64,000 bases of DNA from DATJGR01 sp963780795 (GTDB taxonomy: Bacteria; Pseudomonadota; Gammaproteobacteria; Pseudomonadales; Azotimanducaceae), in assembly GCA_963780795.1 (NCBI GenBank), contig CAWADH010000011.1, forward strand, positions 62,001-126,000. Reading direction: 5' to 3'. This document shows, piece after piece, positions 8,295-17,486 of this stretch. The number at the start of each line of letters is the position of its first letter. Position 1 is the stretch's first letter. The translations under genes and the position numbers were made by a program. The notes under the pieces were generated by a model that saw only the letters and a program-made list of their open reading frames with translations, had not been told where the DNA came from and did not search any database.

Positions 8295-9614
8295 TCAACC
8301 GTTGTGATCGATGCCGCGGATGCGCGCCTGCGCCGAGCGCGCGTGCGCAGCCAGTCCCTCTCCCGTTGCCAGCGTCGATGCAATTCGTCCGAGCGCCTCG
8401 GCGCCTGCAGTCGAACAGCGGATCACCGACGAACGTTTCTGAAAGTCGTACACGCCGAGCGGCGAGGCAAAGCGCGCGGTACCGAACGTCGGCAGTACGT
8501 GGCTCGGACCCGCGACGTAGTCGCCGAGCGCTTCGCTCGTCGACGACCCGACGAAAATCGCGCCGGCGTGTCGGATGATCGGCAGTAGTGCATCCGGATC
8601 CGCAACCGCGAGCTCGAGGTGTTCCGGCGCAACGCGGTTGGCAATCGACACCGCTTCGTCGAGGTCGCGCGTGAGGATCAACGCACCGCGCTGCTGCAAC
8701 GATCGCGCGATGGTGTCGCGACGCGGCAGGCTCGGCAGCAATCGTCGCATCGACGCGTGGACCGCCTCCAGATGCTCAATGTTGGGCGTCAACAGAATCG
8801 CCTGCGCCGCTGCGTCGTGCTCCGCCTGCGAAAAGAGATCGAGCGCGATCCAGTCCGGGTCGGCCGAACCGTCGGATATCACCAGGATCTCGCTGGGTCC
8901 CGCGATCACGTCGATTCCAACCGGGCCGAACACGAGTCGCTTCGCCGCTGCGACGAACGCGCCACCCGGCCCAACGATCTTGTCGACGCGCGGAATCGTT
9001 TCCGTTCCAAACGCGAGAGCGCCGATCGCCTGCGCGCCGCCGACGCAGAACACGCGGCGCACGCCGGCGATGTGCATCGCCGCGAGCACCAACGGATTGC
9101 GCACGCCGTCGGGCGTCGGAACGGTCACGACGATTTCGCCTACTCCGGCAACGGCCGCGGGAATCGCGGTCATCAACACCGTCGACGGATACGCGGCCTG
9201 TCCACCGGGCACGTAAATGCCCACGCGGTCGATCGGCGTCACCCGGTTGCCGAGTCGATTGCCGAACGCATCGGTGATTTCGAAGCTGTCCTGACGCTGT
9301 GCCTCGTGAAACGTGCGGATTCGTTGCGCCGCCTGCTCAAGCGCGCTGCGATCCGTTTCGGTCAGCGCATGTGCACACGCGGCGAGCTGATCAGGCCCGA
9401 GTTCGAGTTCAGCCACGCGCGCGCACGTCAGCCGGTCGAACCGCCGCGTGTATTCGAGCAGTGCGGCATCGCCGCGCGTGCGAACGGATTCGACGATGTC
9501 GCGCGCAGCGCGCGTGACCGCATCTTCTTCCGATACGTCCCACGCGGTCAGCGCAGTCAATGCACCGTCGAAATCCGCGTCGCGGCTCGACAGGCGTCGG
9601 ACGATGTCAGCCAC
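8295..9614 (-). CDS. hisD: Histidinol dehydrogenase
   Basis: 439 residues; catalyses the last two oxidations from L-histidinol to L-histidine with Zn and NAD. Family motifs are seen in order: VGIYVPGGQAAYPSTVLM, the GPGGAFVAAAKR segment, VIAGPSEILVI and ANRVAPEHLEL with the catalytic Glu-His pair. The GTG start at 9614 gives an 8-base overlap with hisG upstream, so the pair is coupled. Confidence 0.96.
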   Translation of the reverse strand: MADIVRRLSSRDADFDGALTALTAWDVSEEDAVTRAARDIVESVRTRGDAALLEYTRRFDRLTCARVAELELGPDQLAACAHALTETDRSALEQAAQRIRTFHEAQRQDSFEITDAFGNRLGNRVTPIDRVGIYVPGGQAAYPSTVLMTAIPAAVAGVGEIVVTVPTPDGVRNPLVLAAMHIAGVRRVFCVGGAQAIGALAFGTETIPRVDKIVGPGGAFVAAAKRLVFGPVGIDVIAGPSEILVISDGSADPDWIALDLFSQAEHDAAAQAILLTPNIEHLEAVHASMRRLLPSLPRRDTIARSLQQRGALILTRDLDEAVSIANRVAPEHLELAVADPDALLPIIRHAGAIFVGSSTSEALGDYVAGPSHVLPTFGTARFASPLGVYDFQKRSSVIRCSTAGAEALGRIASTLATGEGLAAHARSAQARIRGIDHNG

Positions 9615-10269
9615 AGCCGGACTTCCGCGATTCGACGACGCCTTCCAGGCGCTTGAGCACCGCTTCGATCTCGTCGAAGCGCATCTTCAACGACGCGCGA
9701 TTCACGATGACGCGCGCGCTGACGTTCGCGATCACGTCGCGCGCTTCGAGTCCGTTCGCGACCAGCGTATTTCCGGTATCGACGATGTCGACGATGCAGT
9801 CGGCGAGCCCCATCAGCGGCGCGATCTCCATCGCGCCGGACAGCCCGATCACTTCGACTTGCCGACCCTGCTCGGCGAAGTAGCGCTTTGCAATGTTGAC
9901 GAACTTGGTGGCTACCCGCAGCGAGCTACTTTCGAGCGAAGCGCCTTTGGGCGCGGCGGTCATGATCCGGCAACGCGCGATCTTCAGGTCGAGCCGCTCG
10001 TAGAACCCCGCGCCGCCGTATTCCAGCAGCGTGTCTTTTCCGGTGATGCCAATATCGGCCGCGCCGTATTCGACGTAGGTCGGCACGTCCGCGCCACGCA
10101 CCACCACCAGCCGTTCACCGCTGTGCGTATCGAAGACGAGCTTGCGGCTTCCTTCGATCCGCTCGATCGGCTCGATACCGGCTAACGCAAGCATTGGCAG
10201 ACACTCGTCGAGTATGCGGCCGCGGTTCAGCGCAATCGTTAGCGGCTTGCTGTTCGATGCTTGCTTCAT
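9607..10269 (-). CDS. hisG: ATP phosphoribosyltransferase, short form
   Basis: 220 residues: the short HisG form that lacks the C-terminal regulatory domain and normally needs HisZ as regulatory partner; no hisZ is seen here. It catalyses the first step of histidine synthesis. Motifs include LTIALNRGRI at the N-terminus, the GAADIGITGKDTLLE loop, and the PRPP-binding block IVDIVDTGNTLVANGL. Sits between murA and hisD as in other gammaproteobacteria. Confidence 0.95.
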   Translation of the reverse strand: MKQASNSKPLTIALNRGRILDECLPMLALAGIEPIERIEGSRKLVFDTHSGERLVVVRGADVPTYVEYGAADIGITGKDTLLEYGGAGFYERLDLKIARCRIMTAAPKGASLESSSLRVATKFVNIAKRYFAEQGRQVEVIGLSGAMEIAPLMGLADCIVDIVDTGNTLVANGLEARDVIANVSARVIVNRASLKMRFDEIEAVLKRLEGVVESRKSGCG

Positions 10270-10277
10270 GCGCGGCC

Positions 10278-11546
10278 TCAGCGACCCGAAAGGCGCTGAA
10301 CACGCGCGCCGAGCTGCGTGAGTTTCTCTTCGATGCACTCGTAGCCGCGGTCGATGTGATAGATCCGGTCGACCAGCGTCTGGCCTTCTGCGACGAGCCC
10401 GGCCACGACGAGACTGAACGACGCGCGCAGGTCGGTTGCCATCACAGGCGCGCCCTTCAATTTCTCGACGCCCGTAATGATCGCCGTGGTATTTCCGTCC
10501 AGCACGATCTTCGCGCCGAGCCGATTGATTTCGGGCACGTGCATGAAGCGGTTTTCGAAGATCGTTTCCGTTACGCGACTCGTGCCCTCGGCGATTGCGT
10601 TCATCGCGAGGAATTGCGCCTGCATGTCGGTGGGGAATGCCGGGTATGGTGCGGTGCGGATGTCGACCGCCCGAGGCCGCGCGCCTTTCATGTCGAGTTC
10701 GAGCCAGTCTTTTCCGTGGCTCAACGTCGCGCCCGCTTCTTCGAGCTTGATCAAAACCGATTCGAGCGTGTCCGGGCGCGTGTCCTTCAGACGTACGCGT
10801 CCGCCCGTGGCCGCGGCCGCGATCAGATAGGTGCCGGTCTCCACGCGATCGGGCATCACGCGGTGATGGCAACCGTGCAGTTCCTCGACACCCTCGATCG
10901 TGATCGTCGCGGTGCCCTGTCCTTCGATGCGCGCGCCCATTCCGATGAGGCACTCCGCGAGATCGACGATCTCCGGCTCGCGCGCGGCGTTCTCGAGCAC
11001 CGTCGTGCCGCGGGCGAGCGTGGCCGCCATCATCAGATTTTCGGTGCCGCCGACGGTGGTGATGTCCATCAGGATGTGCGTACCGGACAAGCGACCATTC
11101 GCGTTCGCAATGACGTAGCCGTCTTCGACGCGAATCTCGGCCCCCATCGCGCTCAACCCCTTCAGGTGCTGGTCTACGGGCCGCGCGCCGATTGCACACC
11201 CCCCCGGCAGCGAGACTTCCGCCTGGCCATGTCGGGCCAGCAACGGCCCCAACACGGTAAATGAGGCGCGCATCGTCTTGACCAGATCGTACGGTGCGCG
11301 ATAGCTGTTCAGCGACGCGGCACTGACGGCGACGTTGAGTTTCTCGTCGATCATGACTTCGACGCCGAGGCTGCCGAGCAATTCGATCATCGTGGTCACA
11401 TCGTGCAGATGTGGCACGTTCGCGATCACGACCGGGGCGTCGGACAGCAGCGTTGCCGCGAGAATCGGTAACGCCGAATTCTTCGCGCCCGACATGCGCA
11501 GTTCGCCATGCAACGCGTGGCCGCCTTCGATCAGCAGCTTGTCCAC
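10278..11546 (-). CDS. murA: UDP-N-acetylglucosamine 1-carboxyvinyltransferase
   Basis: 422 residues; transfers enolpyruvate from PEP to UDP-GlcNAc, the first committed step of peptidoglycan synthesis in the cytoplasm. Lys22-Asn23 (GAKNSALP) and the PEP-binding Cys117 in the loop LPGGCAIGARPVD are intact, which predicts fosfomycin sensitivity of the enzyme. The GTG start at 11546 overlaps the ibaG TAG by one base. Confidence 0.97.
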   Translation of the reverse strand: MDKLLIEGGHALHGELRMSGAKNSALPILAATLLSDAPVVIANVPHLHDVTTMIELLGSLGVEVMIDEKLNVAVSAASLNSYRAPYDLVKTMRASFTVLGPLLARHGQAEVSLPGGCAIGARPVDQHLKGLSAMGAEIRVEDGYVIANANGRLSGTHILMDITTVGGTENLMMAATLARGTTVLENAAREPEIVDLAECLIGMGARIEGQGTATITIEGVEELHGCHHRVMPDRVETGTYLIAAAATGGRVRLKDTRPDTLESVLIKLEEAGATLSHGKDWLELDMKGARPRAVDIRTAPYPAFPTDMQAQFLAMNAIAEGTSRVTETIFENRFMHVPEINRLGAKIVLDGNTTAIITGVEKLKGAPVMATDLRASFSLVVAGLVAEGQTLVDRIYHIDRGYECIEEKLTQLGARVQRLSGR

Positions 11547-11785
11547 TATTCCGCCTCGGGGCGTTCGGCCGGCGTGTAGGCGCGGATCGTTACCGCATGC
11601 AATGCGCCATCGCGGATCAGTTCGGCGATCGCGGCATACACGAGTTGCTGCTTCTTGACGCGGCTGACGCCTTCGAACGCCGGGCTGACAACCACGACTT
11701 CCATGCGGCTCGCATCGCCCCGTGCGGTCACTTCGCTGGGGACGATCGCTTTTGCGACGCGCGCTTCGACGTCGTCGGCGATCAC
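11546..11785 (-). CDS. ibaG: BolA-family protein IbaG
   Basis: 79 residues, a BolA-like protein of the IbaG/YrbA type, involved with glutaredoxins in iron-sulfur handling and acid stress. The helix-loop region MEVVVVSPAFEGVSRVKKQQLVY and the C-terminal AVTIRAYTPAE are family-typical. The GTG start at 11785 gives a GTGA overlap with mlaB upstream. The murA-ibaG-mlaB neighbourhood is conserved. Confidence 0.9.
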   Translation of the reverse strand: MIADDVEARVAKAIVPSEVTARGDASRMEVVVVSPAFEGVSRVKKQQLVYAAIAELIRDGALHAVTIRAYTPAERPEAE

Positions 11786-12129
11786 GCCGCGGCTCCGCGC
11801 GGGGCCATCGGCAGAACCTCGTCGAGACCGCTGAACTCGATCAGGTTCGACACCAGCGGCGGAACATCGATGAACATCACCTTCGCGCCCACCGCACGCG
11901 CTCGTCGCATCCAGACGAGCATCAGGCTGACCAGCACGCTGTTGCCGTTCGTCACCCCGCCGAGTGAAATCTCCACCGTTTTCGGCTCCGCCGACCCATC
12001 GTTCGATCCAGAGAGTTCGGCGAACGTCGCATCGAGCAGCCCGCGCGCCTCTTTTCCGTTGGTGAGCGACGGCGAACCGGAGATCCGGTGATGCAGCAGA
12101 TCCGTGGAGGTCACTTCGACTTCGACCAT
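11782..12129 (-). CDS. mlaB: STAS-domain protein MlaB of the Mla phospholipid transport system
   Basis: 115 residues with a STAS-like fold; MlaB binds the MlaF ATPase and stabilises the MlaFEDB inner-membrane complex. The segment VEISLGGVTNGNSVLVSLML followed by a helix corresponds to the conserved STAS beta-alpha unit; the family is poorly conserved in sequence, so gene order (after mlaC, before ibaG) carries much of the call. Start ATG at 12129 overlaps the mlaC stop by one base. Confidence 0.85.
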   Translation of the reverse strand: MVEVEVTSTDLLHHRISGSPSLTNGKEARGLLDATFAELSGSNDGSAEPKTVEISLGGVTNGNSVLVSLMLVWMRRARAVGAKVMFIDVPPLVSNLIEFSGLDEVLPMAPRGAAA

Positions 12130-12797
12130 CAGTCTTCCCCGCTGGCGCTCTCCGGCGAGCCCTCCGGCGTGCCTTGGGTTGCCGGATCGATGTGCGCGAT
12201 GGTCTCGCCCCAGCCGTTGATGACCGCATCCAGGCTGCCTTTGTTCTCGGGCGCATTCATCGCGCTGGCGAACTGATTGCGGTACGTGAGACCGATGTTG
12301 ATGCCGTTGATGATGAGGTTGTACATGCGCCACGAGCCGTCCTCGCCGAGCCGCATGGAATAGATCACCGGATAGACCTTGCCTTCCTTGGAGTGCACTT
12401 CCATCTTCACGCTGTCGCGGTCCGGTTGTTTCGACGGGTGTTCGGCGGGTAACACGACGATGCTCTCGTCACCGAAATCGAGCAGCGCTTTGCCGTACGT
12501 GCGAATCAGGCCGCTCTTGAACGTCGCTTCGAACTGGTCGCGTTGCGACGGCGACGCCCGCTTGAAATAGACAGCCATGACGCCTTTCGAAAAGGTGTGA
12601 AAGTCGATAGTGGGATCGAGCACCTTTTCGACCGATGCGTAGAACCGCTGCGGGTCTTTGTCGAAGTACGTCTTACCTTCCTTTATCACGCCAATCAGCG
12701 TGTCAGCGGTCTGGCTGATCAACGCGCGCGGATCGGATGCAGCGGCCGCGGCGACCACAGACAGGAGAACCAGGCCGCACAGATACAACCTACGCAT
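12129..12797 (-). CDS. mlaC: Periplasmic phospholipid-binding protein MlaC
   Basis: 222 residues with a clear Sec signal peptide (MRRLYLCGLVLLSVVAAAAA). MlaC shuttles phospholipids between the MlaA-porin complex of the outer membrane and MlaFEDB. Family features are ADTLIGVIKEGKTYF near the N-terminus, the DFHTFSKGVMAVYFKRAS block and IINGINIGLTYRNQF near the C-terminus. The ATG at 12797 overlaps the mlaD stop; a GTG one codon earlier is possible. Confidence 0.93.
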   Translation of the reverse strand: MRRLYLCGLVLLSVVAAAAASDPRALISQTADTLIGVIKEGKTYFDKDPQRFYASVEKVLDPTIDFHTFSKGVMAVYFKRASPSQRDQFEATFKSGLIRTYGKALLDFGDESIVVLPAEHPSKQPDRDSVKMEVHSKEGKVYPVIYSMRLGEDGSWRMYNLIINGINIGLTYRNQFASAMNAPENKGSLDAVINGWGETIAHIDPATQGTPEGSPESASGED

Positions 12798-13249
12798 CAC
12801 TTCGAGCCCATCTTGGAAATGAACGTGTCGATGAGGCCTTCCAGGCCGATCGCGCCTTGTGTGTTCGTGATGGTGTCGCCGTTATGCAACACCTGTTCTT
12901 CAGCGCCCGGCGTCAAACTGATGTAACGGCCGCCCAGGAACCCTTCGGTCTGGATGCGCGCACCGGTGTCGACCGGCAGATTCGCGACGTCGCGACTGAC
13001 CTGCATCGTCACGATCGCTTCCGCGCTTTCGCTGTCGACGCCGATTTTCGCGACCCGCCCGATGGTGACGCCGGCGAGGCTGACCTTCGATCGCACGCGC
13101 AGACCGGCCACGTCGTTGAACTTCGCGTTCAGCAGGTACGAACCCGAGGTGTCGCCGACGCCGACGCCGCTGACGCGAAACGCCAGAAACACGAGGCAGA
13201 GAATGCCGGCCAATACAAAGGCGCCGACACTGATCTCAATCGTGCGCAT
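12797..13249 (-). CDS. mlaD: MCE-domain protein MlaD
   Basis: 150 residues: a short cytoplasmic end, one transmembrane helix (VGAFVLAGILCLVFLAF) and a single MCE domain, which forms the hexameric lipid tunnel of MlaFEDB. The MCE core LLNAKFNDVAGLRVRSKVSLAGVTIG and the GARIQTEGFLGGRYISL block are present. ATG at 13249 chosen; a TTG at 13258 overlapping the mlaE stop would add three residues. Confidence 0.94.
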   Translation of the reverse strand: MRTIEISVGAFVLAGILCLVFLAFRVSGVGVGDTSGSYLLNAKFNDVAGLRVRSKVSLAGVTIGRVAKIGVDSESAEAIVTMQVSRDVANLPVDTGARIQTEGFLGGRYISLTPGAEEQVLHNGDTITNTQGAIGLEGLIDTFISKMGSK

Positions 13250-13254
13250 TCGGA

Positions 13255-14037
13255 TCAATTGAAGTCTCCGTACATGACCAGAGTCAGGATGAAATCGAGC
13301 GCGAGCACAGCGACGGACGAGTACACCACGGTCTTCGTCGTCGCGGCGCTGATCCCTTCTGACGTCGGCGTCGAATCATACCCTTGAAACACGGCGATCC
13401 AACTGATTACCACACCGAAAACGCCGGCCTTCACCATTCCTTTGCCGATATCTTCCCAGCGCTGCACGCCGTCCTGCATGCCGCCCCAGAAGCCGCCGAC
13501 GTCGACGCCGAGCCAGTCGACGCCCACGAGCGCGGAACCGCCGATCGCGACGGCATTGAAGATCACGGTGAGCAGCGGCATGCAGATCATGCCTGCCCAA
13601 AGGCGCGGCGCAATGATCCGGTGCAGCGGATCGACGCCCATCATCTCCATGGCCGACAGCTGATCGGTCGCCTTCATCAGGCCGATTTCCGCGGTAACGG
13701 CGGAACCGGCACGTCCTGCGAACAGCAAGCCGGTCACTACCGGTCCGAGTTCGCGCAGCAGCACCAGCGCGACGCCAAGACCGACGGACTCCTCGGCACC
13801 GACACGCGACAACTGCGTATAGCCCTGCAGCGCGAGCACGGCGCCGATCGAAAAAGCCGACAGCACAATGATGATCAGCGACAACACGCCGATCTGATAG
13901 ACCTGCTTCACCAACAGCGTCATGTCGCCGCGCCGCGGCAATCCGGCGATCGAACGGAACCACACGATCGATGCACGCCCGAGCGCCTCGATCCAGCCCA
14001 GCGCCCACTGCCCCAGCAGCCTCAGGTAACGCAACAT
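13255..14037 (-). CDS. mlaE: Mla ABC transporter permease MlaE
   Basis: 260 residues, a MlaE/YrbE-type permease with about five hydrophobic helices and no signal peptide. Recognisable elements are LLRELGPVVTGLLFAGRAGS and AEIGLMKATDQLSAMEMMGVDP, the loop that contacts the ATPase. Start overlaps the mlaF stop by one base. Confidence 0.95.
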   Translation of the reverse strand: MLRYLRLLGQWALGWIEALGRASIVWFRSIAGLPRRGDMTLLVKQVYQIGVLSLIIIVLSAFSIGAVLALQGYTQLSRVGAEESVGLGVALVLLRELGPVVTGLLFAGRAGSAVTAEIGLMKATDQLSAMEMMGVDPLHRIIAPRLWAGMICMPLLTVIFNAVAIGGSALVGVDWLGVDVGGFWGGMQDGVQRWEDIGKGMVKAGVFGVVISWIAVFQGYDSTPTSEGISAATTKTVVYSSVAVLALDFILTLVMYGDFN

Positions 14038-14837
14038 CAGGCGTCACCCATGACATCGTCGAGAAAGTTGTCCGCCGGATAGTGGAACGGTACCGGACCG
14101 TCGGGCGAGCCGAGCATGAACTGACGCACCATCGTCGACGGATGATCCCGCAGTTCCTTGGGGCTGCCTTCACCGATCACACGACCATCTGAAATGATGT
14201 ACATCTGATCGGCGATGCTCGCCGTCTCGTGAATGTCGTGTGATACCACCAGACTGGTCATCGCCAGCGACTCGTTCAAGCCGCGGATCAGCGATACCAA
14301 CACACCCATCGCGATCGGGTCCTGACCCGTGAATGGTTCGTCGTACATGATGAATTTTGGATCGAGCGCGATCGTGCGCGCCAACGCAACACGCCGCGAC
14401 ATTCCGCCGGATAGTTGCGACGGCATCAGATCGCGCGCGCCGCGCAATCCGACCGAATTGAGCTTCATCAGCACGAGGTCACGGATCATTTCGTCGGGAA
14501 GGTTAGTGTGGGCGCGCAACGGAAAGGCAACGTTTTCAAATACCGAGATGTCGGTAAACAACGCCGACGACTGAAACAGCATGCCCATGTTTCTGCGAAG
14601 TTCAAACAGTTCATCACGCGACAGCTTCGGGACGTCGCGCCCGTCGACGATCACGCGGCCGCTGTCCGGTCGAATCTGCCCCCCTATGATTTGTAGGAGC
14701 GTCGTCTTACCGGTTCCGCTCGGCCCCATTAGCGCAGTGATGCATCCCCGCGGCACCACCAGGTCGAGACCGTCGAAGATGATCCGGTCGCCGCGGCTGA
14801 ATCGCAGGCCTTCTATTTCGATCAGATTGTCGGTCAC
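14037..14837 (-). CDS. mlaF: Mla ABC transporter ATPase MlaF
   Basis: 266 residues with Walker A (GPSGTGKTTL), signature (LSGGMSRRVALAR) and Walker B (KFIMYDEPFTGQDP); powers phospholipid transport with MlaE, MlaD and MlaB. I place the start at the GTG at 14837 (TDNLIEIEGL), which gives the family length of about 265-270; the longer frame from 14969 would add 44 unconserved residues. First gene of mlaFEDCB-ibaG-murA-hisGD, divergent from kdsC. A TATAGT hexamer about 45 bases upstream could be its -10. Confidence 0.93.
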   Translation of the reverse strand: MTDNLIEIEGLRFSRGDRIIFDGLDLVVPRGCITALMGPSGTGKTTLLQIIGGQIRPDSGRVIVDGRDVPKLSRDELFELRRNMGMLFQSSALFTDISVFENVAFPLRAHTNLPDEMIRDLVLMKLNSVGLRGARDLMPSQLSGGMSRRVALARTIALDPKFIMYDEPFTGQDPIAMGVLVSLIRGLNESLAMTSLVVSHDIHETASIADQMYIISDGRVIGEGSPKELRDHPSTMVRQFMLGSPDGPVPFHYPADNFLDDVMGDA

Positions 14838-15048
14838 TTCAGTAGGAGGCCCGGAGACTCTAAGGGTTTCGGCGCCGCGAACTATACCATCGCTCGCAGC
14901 CACCGCTCGTTCCGGCGCACACCCAACCGCGCGGAGGGGCGCGCCTTGCAATGGACAGGTATTCCCCATCTAATCGGTCGCCCTTGACCGCGACTCGCTG
15001 CGCGGTCCCATACTGGCGAGCCAGTGTTCCAACGTGCGGTCCGGCGGA

Positions 15049-15582
15049 ATGAACTATCCCAAGTCGATCCTCGACAAAGCGCGACACGTACGTCTGCTCA
15101 TTCTCGACGTAGACGGCGTGCTCACGGACGGACGCCTGTACTACTCGGATAGCGGTGAGGAGTCGAAGGCGTTTTCGACGCAGGACGGTGCGGCCATCAA
15201 GATGCTGAGCGACACCGGCGTGATCGTGGCCATCATTACCGGACGTCAATCGAAGCTCGTCGCGCGCCGCGCCGCGGAACTCGGCGTCCAACACGTGTAC
15301 CAAGGTGCATCCGACAAGGCACGCGCTCTGGAGGAACTCATACTCGGTACCGGCATCGATCGTCCGCTCATCGCGCACGTGGGCGACGACCTGCCCGATC
15401 TCCCCCTGTTCAATCGCGTAGGCATGACGTTCACCGTACCCGGCGCCCATCCCGAGGTGATCGATCGGGCCGATTACGTCACCGACGCACACGCAGGACT
15501 CGGCGCGGTACGGGAGGTGTGCCATCTGTTGATGGTCGCGCAGGAAACCTGGGCCGCGGCGCTCGGCCACTACGACACATGA
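15049..15582 (+). CDS. kdsC: 3-deoxy-D-manno-octulosonate 8-phosphate phosphatase
   Basis: 177 residues of the HAD superfamily type C0; removes phosphate from KDO-8-P for LPS inner-core synthesis. The nucleophile motif is LILDVDGVLTDG (Asp20, Asp22), followed by the ITGRQS and HVGDDLPDLPL motifs. ATG at 15049 is preceded by GGCGGA; a GTG at 15034 is an alternative. kdsD, its usual neighbour, is not adjacent. The stop overlaps lptC as ATGA. Confidence 0.95.
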   Translation: MNYPKSILDKARHVRLLILDVDGVLTDGRLYYSDSGEESKAFSTQDGAAIKMLSDTGVIVAIITGRQSKLVARRAAELGVQHVYQGASDKARALEELILGTGIDRPLIAHVGDDLPDLPLFNRVGMTFTVPGAHPEVIDRADYVTDAHAGLGAVREVCHLLMVAQETWAAALGHYDT

Positions 15583-16196
15583 ATCGCTGGTCCTGGCTGT
15601 TGGTCATCTTCGGCTGCTTCGCTCTGCTGCTGTCGCTCGGCGACTGGAAGCACATCGACGTGTCGCCCAGTGAACAACCGGCATCGGCCGGCGAGCCCGA
15701 TCTATACATGGAGAAGGCCGCGATCACCCAATACGGCGACGACGGCACGGTGCGCTACCGACTGCTGTCCAGCGAGGTTCGCCACTACGAAGACGAACGC
15801 CTCACGAGGCTCGTCGCGCCAACGATGACGCTCTACCGCGCCCCTCAGCCACCCTGGTTTGCGCGGTCCAAGGAAGGTCTGGTTCACGACACCGACACGG
15901 TCGACGGCAAGCGGGACGAAGTCATCCTGCTGCGCGACGACGTGCACCTCGAGCAACAGGAACCGAACCGCATCGAAATCTCGAGTCCGAACCTGTACGT
16001 GTACCCGGACCGCCAATTCGCCGAGACCGACCAACCTGTTATCATCGACACCACTTCCGGGCGCACTCAAGCGGTCGGAATGTCCGGTGACCTCAACACC
16101 AGTCTCCTCAAACTGTCGTCGAGCGCCTCTGAGAGGGTACATACCATAGTCATGCCAGGTCAGTTCAAACGTGCAACGGCGAAGTCCAATCAATAA
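15579..16196 (+). CDS. lptC: LPS export system protein LptC
   Basis: 205 residues: a single N-terminal membrane anchor (WSWLLVIFGCFALLLSL) and a periplasmic beta-jellyroll domain. LptC links the LptB2FG ABC transporter to the LptA bridge. Overlaps kdsC by 4 bases and lptA by 26 bases. Sequence conservation in the family is weak; position between kdsC and lptA confirms it. Confidence 0.92.
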   Translation: MNRWSWLLVIFGCFALLLSLGDWKHIDVSPSEQPASAGEPDLYMEKAAITQYGDDGTVRYRLLSSEVRHYEDERLTRLVAPTMTLYRAPQPPWFARSKEGLVHDTDTVDGKRDEVILLRDDVHLEQQEPNRIEISSPNLYVYPDRQFAETDQPVIIDTTSGRTQAVGMSGDLNTSLLKLSSSASERVHTIVMPGQFKRATAKSNQ

Positions 16197-16740
16197 GCTC
16201 GCGCTGACGCTCACCGTTTCGCTGCTTTGCATCACCGCGGACGATGCGATCGCGCTGCCCGAAGATGCGGAACAACCGATCCACATCCATTCCGATTCGG
16301 CAGAGCTCGACCAGAACAAGAGCGTCGCGATCTACCACGGGTCGGTGCGAATGGAGCAAGGCACCATGACGGTGACCGGCGACAAGATGACGGTCGAGCT
16401 GCAGGATCAGCTGGTGGTGCGGATCATTGCGGAGGGCGACCGCGCGCACTATCAGCAACAGGTGAAGGCGGACGAATCGATCGTGTTCGCCGATGCGAAG
16501 AAGATCGTCTATTTCACGCAGGAAGAGCGCGTCGAGCTCACCGGCAATGCGTATCTGACACAGGACAAGAACGAATTCACGGGCGAGATGATCAAGTACA
16601 ACGTGCGCGAAGGCAAAGTCGACGCCCAAGCAAACGGGCAAGGTAAGGTGCAGATGATTCTGCAGCCCGCCGCACTGAAGAAGCAGCAGGATCAGGCGCA
16701 GAAGCCGGCGCACCCGTCGCCGCCGCCGAAGCAACCATAG
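16171..16740 (+). CDS. lptA: LPS transport periplasmic protein LptA
   Basis: 189 residues with a signal peptide and an OstA/jellyroll domain that forms the periplasmic LPS bridge. Family-typical segments are PIHIHSDSAELDQNKSVAIY and the repeating strand pattern YFTQEERVELTGNAYLTQ. The C-terminus ends in a proline/lysine-rich tail (HPSPPPKQP). GTG start at 16171 lies inside lptC; the TAG overlaps the lptB GTG by one base. Confidence 0.93.
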   Translation: MQRRSPINKLALTLTVSLLCITADDAIALPEDAEQPIHIHSDSAELDQNKSVAIYHGSVRMEQGTMTVTGDKMTVELQDQLVVRIIAEGDRAHYQQQVKADESIVFADAKKIVYFTQEERVELTGNAYLTQDKNEFTGEMIKYNVREGKVDAQANGQGKVQMILQPAALKKQQDQAQKPAHPSPPPKQP

Positions 16741-17465
16741 TGTCTCAGCTCGTCGCCCAGCATCTCGCGAAGCGCTACGGCCAACGGACGGCCGTTGCCG
16801 ACATCAGTCTCTCGGTAGCGCGCGGCGAGATCATCGGTCTGCTCGGACCGAATGGCGCAGGCAAGACGACCAGCTTCTACATGATCGTCGGATTGATAAA
16901 GGCCGACGGCGGCGTCATCGAGCTCGACGGCGTGGCGATCACCGGCAAGCCGATGCACGAACGCGCGCGGCTCGGCGTCGGCTACCTGCCGCAGGAAGCG
17001 AGCGTGTTCCGCAAGCTCAGCGTCGCCGACAACATCATGGCCATCCTCGAGTTGAAGCGCGATCTGTCGAAAGCGGATCGTCGCGGTCGCCTCGAACAAC
17101 TGCTCGACGAGTTCCACCTGCAGGGCGTCCGCGCGCAGATCGGCGAACGGCTGTCGGGCGGAGAGCGTCGCCGCGTCGAAATCGCGCGCGCGCTCGCGAG
17201 CGAACCGAAGTTCATCCTGCTCGACGAACCGTTCGCCGGCGTCGATCCGATTTCGGTCGGTGAAATCAAGGCGATGATCCGTGACCTGGCACAACGCAAC
17301 ATCGGCGTGTTGATCACCGATCACAACGTCCGCGAAACCCTCGACATCTGCGATCGCGCCTACATCGTAAATGAGGGCCACATCATTGCGGATGGCGACA
17401 CCGAGGCCATACTATCGAACGAAAAGGTCAGAAATGTTTATCTGGGCGCGCAATTCCGACTGTAA
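16740..17465 (+). CDS. lptB: LPS export ABC transporter ATPase LptB
   Basis: 241 residues, the cytoplasmic ATPase of LptB2FG. Walker A LLGPNGAGKTTS, signature LSGGERRRVEIARAL and Walker B FILLDEPFAGVDP are complete, with the switch histidine in LITDHNVRETL. Starts with GTG overlapping lptA. Followed by rpoN after 21 bases, the conserved lptB-rpoN order. Confidence 0.97.
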   Translation: MSQLVAQHLAKRYGQRTAVADISLSVARGEIIGLLGPNGAGKTTSFYMIVGLIKADGGVIELDGVAITGKPMHERARLGVGYLPQEASVFRKLSVADNIMAILELKRDLSKADRRGRLEQLLDEFHLQGVRAQIGERLSGGERRRVEIARALASEPKFILLDEPFAGVDPISVGEIKAMIRDLAQRNIGVLITDHNVRETLDICDRAYIVNEGHIIADGDTEAILSNEKVRNVYLGAQFRL

Positions 17466-17486
17466 GTTCGCGTCCGCCCATCCCGT

